DNA from: Lutraria lutraria
Lineage: Eukaryota > Mollusca > Bivalvia > Venerida > Mactridae
Length of the DNA stretch: 64,000 bases
Direction of reading: 5' to 3'
NCBI GenBank assembly: GCA_964023205.1
Contig: OZ026844.1
Coordinates: 32,225,326-32,289,325 of the forward strand
Shown here: in pieces, positions 12,501 through 27,500 of the stretch
Position numbering within the stretch: the first letter of the stretch is position 1
Layout: each line of letters starts with the position of its first letter
The notes under the pieces: generated by a model
Database searches by the model: none
What the model was told of the DNA's origin: nothing
The model's input: the letters and a program-made list of their open reading frames with translations, nothing else
Translations under genes and position numbers: made by a program

Positions 12501-15500
12501 TGATTCTACATCACAATCATACATTCGTGGCTCAGCTTATGATGACTTCAAGGAACCCACTGAACCTGGGTCTGGTAGTGACACAGCATATGGTGGTGGT
12601 CTGATAAAAATCGAAGCTACTGGTACATGTGATATTCAGGGAGAAATACAGGCTGAGTAAGTTTTGATTTAAATAATTGTATTAACAAGATATGTACCGA
12701 AGAAAATCCTGCGAGTTCAGCATGTGTGAATAGACTTTAATGCAAGTATACTCCTTATGGAGGGATGCAGTTACTCAAGATGATGATGATGATGTTCTAT
12801 AATGACAATTAATTTTTGTGCCTTTCTTATCTTGTTCATGAATTGATGATAACTATACATGTATAAATATTTGTATCATTTATTTCAGAAAAGTTACTAT
12901 TTAATTTGACCAATTTCAATAGTTCATGTGTTGGAATAGGTCTTATGATTTTATCTGTGCTTATAATTATGATTGATCACATGCAAATGTATGTGTTGTA
13001 TTCAGTGGTGGAAGTGCTACATCTGTGGATGAGAATGGTAATTCTGGCTTGTATGGTGGTGCTGCTGGAGGAAGTATATGGATAACTTGTTCTACTGCAA
13101 GGATTGGAGGTAATGTTTAACATTGTGATTCAATTGATTTATTATGCCCCCTTTCGTTGATAAGGAGGTTTCGGCAAACTATTCATTGATATTTCTTATT
13201 GATATGCTAATTTAGGAAATTTTCACACAATCTAAAGGATACAAACTTAAACAATAGATATCTTTAAAATAGGTTTGATTCACACCAATGGTGGATCTTC
13301 AACAACATCTGGTGGTGGAGGTGGTGGTTTTATATCTATCTACTACGACACTGGCTATGTTGATGATCGTTACATTACATCCTATGGTGGAACAACACAG
13401 AGTGGTGAAAATGGTGCTGCTGGAGTTATATATCTTGAAGAAAATGGACAAGGACAGGTTTGCATATCAATTTTATGTTAGATACAGCAGTGGTATTGAT
13501 TGATCAAAGAATGACTTTTAAGATTTTTATAAAATGCCTAATATGAGTAGTTCATTTTGAAGTAACTTTTTACACAATTTGTGTGAATTGCAAGTTTTTA
13601 ATTATGTATCATTACTGATGATTCAACTACTAGAAACATAATGAGTTTTATCACTTATAAAAATCATTTTTGCAAATAATGAGCATTATGATCTATTTTA
13701 ACAGGCATTAGTAAAGGCTGTTTCAGTAACAGATTGTTTATCAACTCTATCTGTTCCAACTACAAAATACACCACAGAGGTGGACACCTTAAAAATAGTT
13801 GGACCTGCTACAGCAGGATTTCTTAGAAGAGAAAGTCAACCTTCTCTCAGTGCAAATGTTGGACAGATAGATGGAAATCCTTTCTCCCTAGTGCGAGTTG
13901 ATAGAAATGTTGATTTGTATTGGAGCACTAGGATAGGCAAAGTTGATGAATTACATATTGGTACCAATGTCCTTGTACAAGCAGAGGGATCTATAGATCT
14001 TCCAGAAATTACTATCATCGACAAAGGATGGTGGCTAGATATTTGTGGGACAATCACTTCAAATACTAATGAGTTAACAGTACGAGAAGACGGGGCTTTA
14101 AGAATGTCCTATCCTGCATCAGACCTTGAGATTCATACTCTAGTTATCGACTATGAAGGAAAACTGGAGCCATCATACTACTGTGATACAACTGCGAATA
14201 AAGTCAATTTGATGCTTACCTACTTTAACGCAACATCAGAATTTAATTTGAATACAGAGAAGTTTTCTTTAAGCGCATCAAAACAAGGAACTGTCTCTAA
14301 AACAGGTACTAACGGTCAAGATACAGAATGTCCTAGCAGTGGTAGTATAACATTGAAACGAGATCAATATTGCACACTACCAACAGGCACCCATGAATTT
14401 ACTACCATAACAATTTATCCAGGAGCTGAAATCAGACTTGATGGAAGCACAGATGGCTCAGCCAAGACAACAGTTAATGCTAATAATATTAATATACATT
14501 TTGGTGGTTTGATAACAGGAGTTGGTACTGGATACAAGTCAGGTGGCCCAGGTGCAGCCTCATCTTCAGGCAAAGGTGCCACATATGGTGGTAGAGGTGT
14601 AGGTAATACAGAATCGACATACGGTAGCATCCAAAATCCTGTCAAGTATGGCAGTAATGGACCTAGTGCAACAGCCACATCAGGTAGAGGTGGTGGACAG
14701 ATTAAACTGGTAGTTTCAAAGACATTGACAGTTGACGGAGCAATAGATATGAGTGCTGGATCTGGTGATGGAGGCAGTGGTGGTTCTATACTTGTTAATG
14801 CCAAGACTGTTACTGGAGATGGTTATATGAAAGTGGAAGGTAGTTCTGGAGGTGGTGGTGGAAGAATAGCAGTAATAGCTTCATCTGCTTATACTTATAC
14901 TGGTACACTGTCTGCTCAAGGTGGAGAAAATGGCTCTGGAAATAAAGGATCTCCAGGTATTTGCAGATTTTTCTTACACTCCACCACATGTATACCCTCA
15001 ATACACTTTTCAAGCCTGTTTATTCGTTATTAAGATGTATACATACTGGTATAGGAGTCTGCTTGTCTTGTCCAAACTATTAAAATTCATTTTGTGTAAA
15101 ATATTGGAATTGACTGGTGATTTTTGGCTATAAGCCTTAATAATTTGGCTTTTGACTTGAGAAATTCCCTTTCCTAATCATACTAGTTCTGCTTGTGACA
15201 ACTGTTGGTTGTTACACTTATGTTTGTAAGGTCAGTTAATATTGGTGAAATTATCATTTATACTCCTTCAGGTACTTCTTACATTGAATATCCTGGAACT
15301 AACATGGTAATTATAAGTGGCAATGGTACAGAAAGTACTCCTGTAAATGATGATATTGAGGTATTAAGCATAGAAGATGGTGCATCTGTCAGCATAGAAA
15401 GTACTCTTACTATTGGAGAGGTTGTTGATGTTTCACAAGGGTCAGTTTGTACATTAACCGTTATTGCTGGAAATTCACTTCAGTCAACTACATTTGGTAA

Positions 15501-18500
15501 GCATGTGCTGCATTGATAGAGCATTTGTCATATTCACATTGTATTATTATACATTATAATATTGTTATAGTGTTATATCAATTAATTAACTACTTAAGTT
15601 GTTTATAAATGTATTTATCCGCCACTATGAAAATAGAGTCAGTGTATAGGTTGAGGTTAGTTAAGTACTAGAACTACAGTTGAATCATAATAGTTCGAAA
15701 AATGGCACAGGAACGTCCGAAAATTTCGAACTATCGCACTTTTCGAACTATCACAACTTTTTGTTTATGAGAAAAAAATCTGGAATGATTGAGACGACCG
15801 CGCCCATTAAAGCGTGATTTCTACACGTTTTCATAATATTTCTATTCAAACCGAATTTTCCGCGGCTGAAAACGGTCAAAATCGGAACAAGCTGAAATTA
15901 ATTGTTCACCGGAAACAAGTTTTGCAAATGATAGCTAAACAGACAAGGGAAATAAATCTTTCGTAAAGTTTATCTAAAAACAATATGGTTCCGTACTTTC
16001 CCGGGATTACTTAGCACAAAACAAACAAATGGCGCCGACATTTTTCATTTTCTCGTCATTTTTTGGTCACATGTCTTTGCAAATGTGTCTTACATATGAA
16101 AATATTTTCCCTAGACTGTCACAGATGTTTGAATTGCGTCTGATACGCACATGTGACCTTTACACAAATGATAAGAGTACAGTAGACAATTATAAAATAC
16201 GCACAACTTTTGTAGTCAAAGTTTTAAACACTTGTTATTTTATACACCAGTTATAATTTCAGATTTTCACAGTTTTATGGCCAAATGATTTCTTTTTAAC
16301 AATGACACGTGTCAAAGTGGTAGACAAATAAATTCAATTAACTATCAAATAAATTAAATAGGTGTGAAAAATAGTGTACAGTCACTTCAAACTTTCGCAT
16401 CTTATTGTAGTGTAAAAATGTATCTGGGGACTTCTGTTTTATTTCTAACTTTCGCATTTTTTGTACTATCGCATTTCGAACTATTGCATCAAATCTATAT
16501 TGAAATAGAAGGAAATTCGCTGGGACTGACAAACGATTTCAAACTATCGCATTTTTCTAACTATCGCATTTCGGACTATCGCAATTCTCAACTGTATAAG
16601 AATTGTGAATTCTTCTTTGCTTTAAAATATTCATATTGATTCCAGTTAATACTCCTATAATTTCACTTCTACTTTTGTTGTTACATTTGTTTAGAAGTAT
16701 GAAATAATTGTATTTACAGGTGATGAACACAAGGGATTTGCATGTGAGGTAGTTATTGAAGACAATGGAGCACTTACAGTATCTGATGATGTGTTAATTT
16801 CTGGTGATCAACCAGTTCTAGATGTTCAGGGTACCCTTACTGCCAATAGTCTAACAATTGATAACCATGGTATATTGACTGTACCCTCAACTGGACAAGT
16901 TATCACAAGTACTTTGAGACTATCTGCCTGGTCACAGACATCTGTAGCTTTAACTGCTGTGTTTGGTTCTACGTCCAGTAAAGTGGCTGTAGATGTACTT
17001 GAACTTGGATATCAAGCAAATATTACCTTTGAACATAGTGAGTTGAATATTGAAACCACAACTTTCAAGATGGATGCATTGTCTAAAATCATATTGGAAG
17101 GTGCAAAGAAGAAGGTAAGCATAACAACCACAGATTTTACTATTCAAGATGGAGCTGAAATCAATGTCAGTGAAGGAGGTGAACTTGACTCTGGATCTGG
17201 TTCATCATCTGGGACTGAAGGTGCAAGTTATGGCGGAGAGGGAGGAGGAAATTTTGGCACTACTTATGGTGATGCAACTGATCCATCTAATCAGTATGGA
17301 AGTGGTACACTAGATGTTAGAGGAGGAGGAATAATTCACTTGGAAGCTTCAGGTACTGCAGAAATTGATGGAATATTATCAGCAGAAGGAGGGACATCAA
17401 TTACTAGTGGGGGTGCCAGTGGTGGGTCTATTAGTGTGGTGTCTGACATTATACAAGGTCATGGAACATTATCAGTTAATGGAGGTCACAGTACACTTGG
17501 TGGAGGAGGAGGTGGTGGAAGAATCTCTCTTGTTGCTCCATCATTATCTTCATTTTATGGAATTGTCACTGCATACGGAGGTGTAGGCAACATGGAGCAT
17601 GGTGCTGCTGGAACAGTCTACTCATATTATGAACAATCAGGTGGGGTCACCATCCAAAAAATTACAATTGATAATAATGGTTCAATATCAGAAACATCAT
17701 CTTTTATTAATGGAATTTATTTCTTATCTGAATTAGAAATAAACGGTTATGGTCGGGTTCAATTTGACAGTACAGATCAAGATGTTATTCTAAAAACCAT
17801 AGCTGGAGATTATTCAGGAACCTTGACTGTTGCAGCTGGTCAAGTGGTTGAGATTGCCACATCTTATGGTATACTAACACCATATGGTTTGAAAAGTAAG
17901 CTGATTATTAAAGAGGATGGCATGGCAACAATTCCAGCAAAGATACTTCTGACTGATGATGATACTACAGGTCTAGATTGGTACAATTTGGAAGTTTATG
18001 GTACAGTTATTGGTATAAGAGAAATGACTGTATCCTCTGGTGGACAGGTCCTTATACATTCAAAGAGTAGGTCTGGACTTTCATCAACTAACCTCAAACC
18101 TATTGGTACATTGTCATTTAGCAAAATTGATGTCACAACTGATGGTCTACTTGAGTTGAGTATGGACAGTGTTGATTTATATACTCTTGAGATGATCAAG
18201 GAGTTTAATGTGAAGTATGGTGGTACAGTTACAGCAAGACATCTAAATATTCTGTCACCCGATGCTGAAGTTGCCTATGGTGGAGTACTTAGTGTCAATG
18301 GTGGTAATTTGAACCAAGGTGCAAGTGTTGGTAATTCTGGACCCAGTGGTGCTGGTGGAAGTCATGGAGGATCTGGTGGTGTGTCAGTTGATGATATCCA
18401 ACCATCTGCAAACTACACTGGAGAAATAAGCACTGCTACTGAATTTGGATCAGCTGGTGGCAATGGCAGTACATATGATGGAGGAAGAGGAGGTGGATAT

Positions 18501-21500
18501 TTGTACATTTCTATTGCTAACTCATTCACAATGCATGGTATGATCAGTGCTGATGGTAATGGAAACAGTAGTATTGATGGTGGTGGTGGCAGTGGAGGTG
18601 CTGTCTACATTCATGTTACTGGAGATATGTATGGTTCTGGTACTGTATCCGTGAAAGGTGGAAGTTCTGGTTCTGGTGGTGGTGGAGGAGGTGGAAGAAT
18701 ACATATCAATGTTGATGGAAGCTATGACTTCCTAGGTGGTTTCAGCTTATGTGGTGGCTCTTCTAACACTGGTCAGGCTGGTGGCTCTGGAACAGCTTTT
18801 GCTACCTTCCAACAAACTGGAACACCAGGCTATGTGAATTATGCTTACTTGGATAATTCTTGTGGCACAGGAGCTGTTGATGGCTTGACATACATTGACC
18901 TGCCAGGAACAACACTTTATACACTCAGTAATTTGAATATTGGTGATAGTACAAAGGTTTGGATCAGTACACCAAGTCTTCATCTTCAGGCTAAGACTCT
19001 CACATGTGGTTCTGGCAGCACAATAGTGGTAGATGATGATGTTGTATTCAGTGCTGATGTTGATCTTTCCTACAGTGCCATTACATGTAGCTTTGATCTC
19101 AAGCAGGATGGAGAACTGAGACTTCCAAATTCTGTTGAACTGAAAGGAGAATCAAGTACATTAGAAGGTAATAATACTTAAGTGTTGTAACATAATTTTA
19201 TTATGCCCTGTCGACCGATTTACAGCTGTTTCTTTTCAATGCAGATCAATATTGATACTGGTTTAGCAATACAAATCTAAAACATTAAACAGTTCATTTA
19301 TACATAATCACTGTCACAAGAAGTACACTTGAATTTCCAAAAATAACATTTATGATTTTATTTATTGTAGGCATTCTCTCCAACATACAAAACTTGATCA
19401 TATCCTCTTACCAGAAAGTGACATTGTCAGCTAAAGCACGTACTGGAGTTTGCTGTGACAGCAATGGACAACATACATCCCTCTCAAATAAAGGAGAATA
19501 CAGTTTCTCAAAATTCACATTGGAAAGTTATGCTGAAGTTATATTTGAAAAAGACCCAGTTTCTTTGAAAGGTATTCAGTTTGCTATTCTTGAACTGCAC
19601 TATGGCTCAGTTTTGATTGGTGAAAGTCTGGATATCACTACGAATGACCTGACACTGCATCCTGGTTCTACACTCAAGTTACAAGGTGGTGGATATAGTG
19701 CTGAACAAGGTCCTGGTGCTGGTACTGAGGTAAGCTTTATTCTGTAGTATTAGCAATAAATCATATCTCACCTCTAGCATAATTTCACTGGTCTTTGATT
19801 TCCTTGGTTTCTGCTGATCTTTTAATCAGCAAAAATAGTTTGTTTTTATTTTTTGACTATGCAAGTCATCTATAATTTTTATCAGTGCCTTAAAGTGGTC
19901 CAGTTGAGTTTTATTTATAATTTGTGGTAAAATGTTGAGTCAAGAGCTGGCATTTGTTCATAAAATAACATTTTTGTATAATGACCTTTGATCTAACTAT
20001 TGCTATTTGATGATGTATGTTTATAAGAAATACAACTTGTGTTCTTTCAGACAAATCAAATAGGAACTGGTGCTGGACATGGTGCTCCTGGTGGGTCAGA
20101 ATCAGCAAGTGTAACAGGTGGTCTTGTCTATGATAATACTAGACTTCCTACAGAAGCTGGTAGTGGTGGAGGTAATTCAAACAGTGGTACTGGTGGTGCT
20201 GGAGGTGGTTATCTCAAACTCTTCCTGTATGGAACACTCACCATTGATGGTAAACTTACTTAATAAATGTATTGCATTTATATATCTTGATGAAACTAAA
20301 ACTGTACTTAAAGTAAAAAAAACATAGCTGCATACCTTTAGAAATACATTTGGTAGTTAAAAGGTAGTTTACAAAAATTAAGTTCTCATGTACATGTTGT
20401 TGTAACCTACTATTATACATCAACTGTATTGGCATTGTTTTTGTTGCCTTAACACACATTTATTCTGGAGTTATTTATCTTCAGGCACCATTCAAGTTGA
20501 TGGCGATGATGGAAATGGTACAAATGCTGGAGGTGGCAGTGGTGGTACTATAGACATCACAACACCAGTACTAGAAGGTGATGGAGAAATCAGAAGTAAT
20601 GGAGGTAAAGGAAATGGTTATGGTGGCGGTGGTGCTGGTGGACGAATGGTGATCCAAATAACCAATACGTGAGTATTATTGATAAAGTTGTTCCTTATTT
20701 TGTTATTTTCACTTATTATTTTAACATATCAAATATATTGAAATTATATGACATCTTGGACTATGTTAATGTAGTTTTGATTTTTTATTTGTACTTAGAG
20801 TTACTTTTTTCTTTGAAGTATGAAAATGCCTTTCCTCATCTAGGTTTGCTAAAATAAACTGTAGAAGTGGTTAATGGTGTAATTCTATAACTTTACAGTA
20901 ATGATTTCACTGGTGATGTAAAAGCATATGGTGGAGGAAATGATAATAATCTGGATTCTGTAAAAGCTGGACCAGGAACTATTTACATGTTGACTGGAAA
21001 ATCTCCAAAGGAAGTCCACTCTCTTACCATTATTGGTGATGCTGATTCTCCTGTTCAAGAACAAACATATACTTACATTGATGGCAAAAACGATGAATTT
21101 GAATACAACCTACTTACAATCTCAGGTAATTTGAGAACAAAACCAGTTTAGGTTTACATGTATTAATGTGTTACAAATCAGAAGGTAATTGACCTTTAGA
21201 ATTATTATAATCTAAAACAAAAACTATCAATGCTGGATCAATTACATATATTGAGTGGAGATATGATAATTTTGTTCAGAATTTGAAATTATTTATTTTT
21301 TGTCCTTGCCATTCATATCATCAGCAATATGTCCGCCCCTTTCAGCTCCAGCTTTGCCATCCCCTTAAAAGATTAATTTGATGTATTTGTTGTGACAGAT
21401 TTTGCCTTTTTGTTGAATGTTTGTTGTTATTTTAGGATATGCAAATGCTGACTTTGGAGTTGCTGACACTGAATTCAGACTTTCTGACATTGCTGGAGAT

Positions 21501-24500
21501 GCCACAGGAACTCTTCATCTTACAGATCAACAAGTTGTCCGTGCTGCTGTTGTTGAAGGAGAAATAGGTAGTTTTACCACCACAGTGAATTTTAACATTG
21601 GTGAGGAAGCTACACTCCATGTCCCAGAGACATTAACTGTGGCTGGTGTTACTCTTGACATCAAGGGTACCTGCACATTCAATTCTTTAGTAGTTGAAGA
21701 TGGTGGTACAATTGTTGGACACAATACAACATTCACCTCAAGTTATGTTGATGGAGTTTACTCACCAACTAGTACAGCTGGCAGCTATGCTTTAAGTTCC
21801 ATAAAACTTAAAGCAGGATCTCAATTTATTCTTACTTCAGGTGGTTTAAAAATGACCATTGGTACTCTTGAAATGAAGAGATTTGTTGTACTACAAGTTG
21901 ACTTTATTGAACTTGTAGCTATAAATCTGATCTTAGAGCGTGAGGCTGCTTTTAGTACAGATGGTGCTGCTGCTGTTGATGACCCACTGGTTCCTACTAC
22001 TGCTCATGGAACAGCTAAAAATGGTGGTGCCCACACCGCAGCTGGAGGAGTTGGTAAAGATTATACAATAGAAGATGCATCCCAACCTTATGGAACAATT
22101 TATATGCCTCTGACACCAGGAGCATCTGGAGGTGAAGGTGGAACTGGTGGTGGTTACATCAAAATAACCACTGATGAACTTGTTCTTGATGGAATCCTGC
22201 GATCATCAGGATCAGACTCCACTACTGGTGGTGCTGGTGCTGGTGGCAGCATATATGTAGTATGTGCTTTTGCTCTTAAAGGTCTGGGGTCTTTTGAAAC
22301 CAATGGAGGTTCAACTCTTTCAAGTGACGCTGGAGCTGGCAGTGGTGGACATATTGCTGTAGATATGAAATCTGATGAGTTCCAGGGTACATACACTGCA
22401 AGTGGCGGTACCTCTCCTGCTCTTCATGGTGATGGTGGACCTGGTTCTATTTATCTACTATCAGATACTAATGGTGAGAAGCTGATTGTTGATAATGAAA
22501 ATGGACAAACAGATTACTATACTACACTGGATGAAACAGATTTGATTCTTAACTTTGATGATGTTGACATATACAATTATGCCAAGCTTCAAGTTATCAA
22601 AGATGGTATGCCAAGAGAATTGAACATCGTGAAAGTTAATGGAGATGGAACTGGTCTTGTAAGAATTCAGACAAACCAGAAGGGCACACTTGAAAGGTCA
22701 GTAACGGACATAAAGGCAAATTCAAAATTGAACATTAACATTGAATTACATGATGGTGGTGAGTTTATTATGTCTGAAACAGTTACTATTCTTGGTCTTG
22801 GTTCTGTGGCTCTAGATTTGGATGGTGTTTTGAGAGGAGTCTCTAACATGTATCTTGGTCCAAGCAGGAAGATGAGAATGGGATCCAATGCTAAGATTGT
22901 TCCTTTCTCTGCTACAAACATTGCAAGTATTACTTATGTAACATTTGGAATCTTCCAACTTGAACCAGGTAGTATTGTGGAATATGACGCTGAGACTGGT
23001 GCTAACATACAAGCTGGAACCATCAATGCTAAATTTGCTGCCACCGTGTATGCTGATTATTTTAATGTTATTGCATCAAATATTGATCTTGAGCTTGAGA
23101 GTGTTTTCAGCTGTTCAAGTGCTGATAGACCAGATTCAGCTACAATTGATATAACAACAGGATCAGGTATTGCTGGTGATGGTTATAATGGAGGTGCTGG
23201 ACATGGTGGTGTTGGTGGTGGAGGAGAAGATGAATCTAGTGTCTCTGTACCTGGAGGTTCTTACAATTCATTGTATGAGCCAACTACTGCTGGAAGTAGA
23301 GGAACCTACAATACTTCAACTAGTGAAAAATCTGGAGGAAGAGGAGGTGGTTGGACTAGATTCCAGATTGGTAACAAACTTATTAATGATGGAACTATAA
23401 GTGCAAATGGTGAATCAGCATCTGTTGACAGTCAAGGAGGTGGTGGCAGTGGAGGTAGTATTTGGATTGATGTATATGAATTTGAAGGTTATGGATATAT
23501 TTCTTCTATTGGAGGATCTGGTATTGGAAAGAATGGAGGTGGATCGGCTGGTAGAGTAGCTATTTATTGTACCTTACAGATGGAGTTTGAAGGCACATAT
23601 GTTGTCTATGGTGGAGCTGGTGCTGATGATACACAGAGTGCTGGAGGTGGTACTGTTTATTTACAAGATACCAGAACAGCTAAGGTTTACAAACGCTTAC
23701 TACTTGATAATGGAGGTCTACCACATGATAAATATGCAACAATAGATGAGACTTTCACAGATCACTATTTTAATGAAGTACATCTAGTGAACCAAGCATC
23801 TGTACATTTAGCAGATGATGACAGAAATACTGTTCTAGAAATCGATAATGTGTTTGGTGATGGAACAGGCTTGATTCATTTACATAAAAATCAAATACTC
23901 AAAGTAGAATACAAACCAGCAGTTAGAAATGCTTTCCTTACAGGTGTTAACTTCATAACAGATGCAGAATCTGAAGTGTATTTCCCATCCATAGTTTATG
24001 TCTATGGTACAGGAGTATATCTAACTGGACAAACAGAATCTAGATCTATGGCAATATTTGGACGTCTAACTGGTATAGCAGATCTTATACTAGGCTTTGA
24101 AACCTTGTTATATTTTGGAGATGATGCTCACACAGCATCTATTGATCAAACAACACAAACTTATGGAAGTATCGACACCGCCGGAACTGTAACATTTGGT
24201 ACCGTGGATCTAAGAAGTTACTCAGAAATAAAATATTCACCAGATCAGACTGTATTACAGAAAATTGCAAGAATTGATGCAAGATTCCAGTCTGTTATTT
24301 CAGCTGAAAGTATTACAATACAAACTGGTACTTTTAACTTGGAAGCAGGAGCCACGTTGACTTCATCAGCCATTTACCGACCACATGATACTTTGGATGA
24401 GGTTTTAGGACAAGGAATCAATGCTGCTGGAAATATATCTGTTGGTACTGGAGGTGGCTATGCTACGTCTGGTGGAGGTGAGTATTAATTGTGTAATGTT

Positions 24501-27500
24501 TAATTATTCTCTGTCTCCCTCATCATATAATATAATACTACAGTAAAACCTCTCCAGAGCGGCCCTCTGTAGAGCAACAAGTTGTAGAAAACTAGTTAGG
24601 TGACCCAGCTGTGGTATATAACTGAATTATCATTGTTAAATGGCATTAAAACAAAAATCTGAAACAGTTTTATTACAGTATATTTATTGAACACTATTAA
24701 TGTATTCATCATTTTATTATGAACTATCAGTATAGTATTTGTTACAATGTCTTCAAACAGGATACTATAATTCCTCTGATGCATTACTGGCTGCTGGTGG
24801 ATCTTACTATGGAAGTTTGTATGTACCAACACATCGTGGTAGTGCTGGTGGTGAGGGTTCAACAACTGCTGGAGGTAGAGGAGGAGGCTATATTAACCTT
24901 CAGGTAAGACCATATAAGGATAACTTCTTCAAATTTTATCAATTATTTTTTAACTCAAATAGAGAAATATAAATAGTCTTTAAGATATTGAGAGGCTCTG
25001 AAATTTGTTGTTCATGATAATATTCATTCAGGATACTGATTCTAAAGATATTAGACATGAACTATGAGTAATAAAAACTGACTTTGATGATTACAGGTAG
25101 CAACAGATCTTCTAGTAGATGGTACAATATCTGTGGATGGTTCACATGGAGGCAGTGATGCTGGTGGTGGTACTGGTGGAACTGTCTATATTGAGTAAGT
25201 TCTAATGGAATATTGAAAGATCAACATTGATAGGTACATGTAGAGAAATTAAGTACAATAATATACTGGGGTTATGTTAATTTTAGCAACATAAATGGTT
25301 AAACATGAAAGATAATTAATACATGTACTTGTATCTTCATTGGGGGATCTGAATAATGAATTTGTAAAAAGCATAATAAGTTATGTGGAATGATGATGTA
25401 CTGGACAAACAATTATTGTTATTCCTATAGCAGACCTAACATTTTATCTCATATCTTTAAACAGGTCATACAATTTAGAAGGCCATGGAATATTACAATC
25501 TCTTGGTGGTGATGGATATAACGGTGGTGCTGGTGGAAGAATTGCCGTTTATCTTAATACAGAAATATATTTCCATGGAAACTATGAATCTCTTGGTGGA
25601 GATGGTGATGGAAATTATCTAACTGAAGGTGGACCAGGATCTGTTTACATACAAGATGTCAGGTTTGTGACCTTGTTTATATTATCATTGGATTTAAAGT
25701 AAGAATATGGTTGCCAATATTTCATTGCAAAACTTTGCTTAATTGATTTTTAACTCTCTATAGTAAGCATATATAGTGTAAGTGAAATAAATGCTTGTCA
25801 TATAATGTAATATGCATTTTTTTTGTTAAAGTTTGTATGGAACATGTTGATAATGTATAAAGGTAAATTGGTTAATTTATTTGTGTCACATCACTCACAT
25901 GTTGTAATAGCTTTGCATCCACAGACAGTCTGTTCTTTGGATTAATGTACCAAATGAATTTTACATAAACACTTAGCCAGTCAGTGATTTATCAATTGTG
26001 TTATTTACCAAGTACAATCAAGCATGAAAGATAAAACTGCTAGTGCATTGTTTAAATGTTGAATTGTCTAAATTATTACAGGAGTTCACGTCCATATGAA
26101 CAGTTACACATTAACAACAAAGAACGCTCCTGGGATCACCAGTATATTCTTGATGAAACAGAAAACAATGCTCCAAAATCTATGTTCTACTTTGATGAGA
26201 TTTATCTGACACAAAATGCTTCACTACAGATGAAAACTGGTGATGGAGTATCTAGAAGTTTGGAATGTAATAAGATTTATGGTGACGCTTCTGGTAGAAT
26301 TTACCTTCAGGTAAAATTGTGTTCTTTCTGTACCATTAGCTTTTTGCTATAAAAAATATGCAAAAAACAAGCAATGGCTGTTATTATTCCAAGATAGTTA
26401 TTACCGACGAAACGAGCCCTATTTCTTCTAAAAACAATTATTTCACTGTGATTTTTGCTTTTGTGAACTGGAAATATATAGAGTGCGTTATGTCACTTTA
26501 TGACGTGTGCATAGCATTACTGCGGGAAAACACAGTTGTTCTACATATATATAAACAATAGTGGTTTTGGAAACATTTTTTCTTGCTATAAAGTATGCAC
26601 GGGAGGAAAACACACCAAATTCCTCTGTTATAGGACAAACATAAACTATTACGACGATAAATCTATAAGCTTATGGGACTGCCAAACAGGCTTTTAAAAC
26701 TACTGATGTGAACTATTATTCTTTGTTAAACACGCTATTCAAAAGATATGATGTCTTCATGTTGTAATTATTAACCATTTTGTATTTATTACAGGCCTAT
26801 CAGACTGGCTATCTTGAAGAAGACCAATCACTGACAAAATTACCAATCAACTTATGGATTGATGATGCTTCTAGAGCCTATCTCTCACCTCTTATATACA
26901 TTCTTGGTAAAGGAGAAATTGCTCTGAAATGGAATGGTGAAATGATAGGTGTACGCCATATCAGAATTGTCCCAGGAAGAGTAATCAACATTAAAAGTGA
27001 AGCTATGACAAGTTATGTTGAAGATGGTGTACTAGTTGAAGGAACTCCTGGTGCCTTTGAGTTTGCTACAATGGAACTTGGAGCCAAAGCTATCATGGAA
27101 TTACCTCCACCCATGCCTCTGGTCCTCACAGTTGGAATATTGGTTAGAAAATAATGAAATACATTTCTTTATATCAGAATTAATGTAAAAACATTCTCTT
27201 TTTAAATAGAATTAATGGACAATTAGTATGTTTTATTATCATAGTTAAAGAAATGACAGTGTTGTATTGCAAGTTCTGAAATATCCTAATGGTTTAATTA
27301 TTGCTAGTCATGGCTAAAAAACTAGACTGATATAGTTATGTATTTTGATATTTTTTGTAATATGAATTCAGGAAATAAATCTTGTCAATTTTCTGTATAA
27401 TGAAGTTATTGATTCTTTCAGGACATAAAGTATGACTCGAGATTTAAATCCGATTCCATGGAAGTACTAGCTACAGATTTCTACCTTGAACCCCTGGCTC

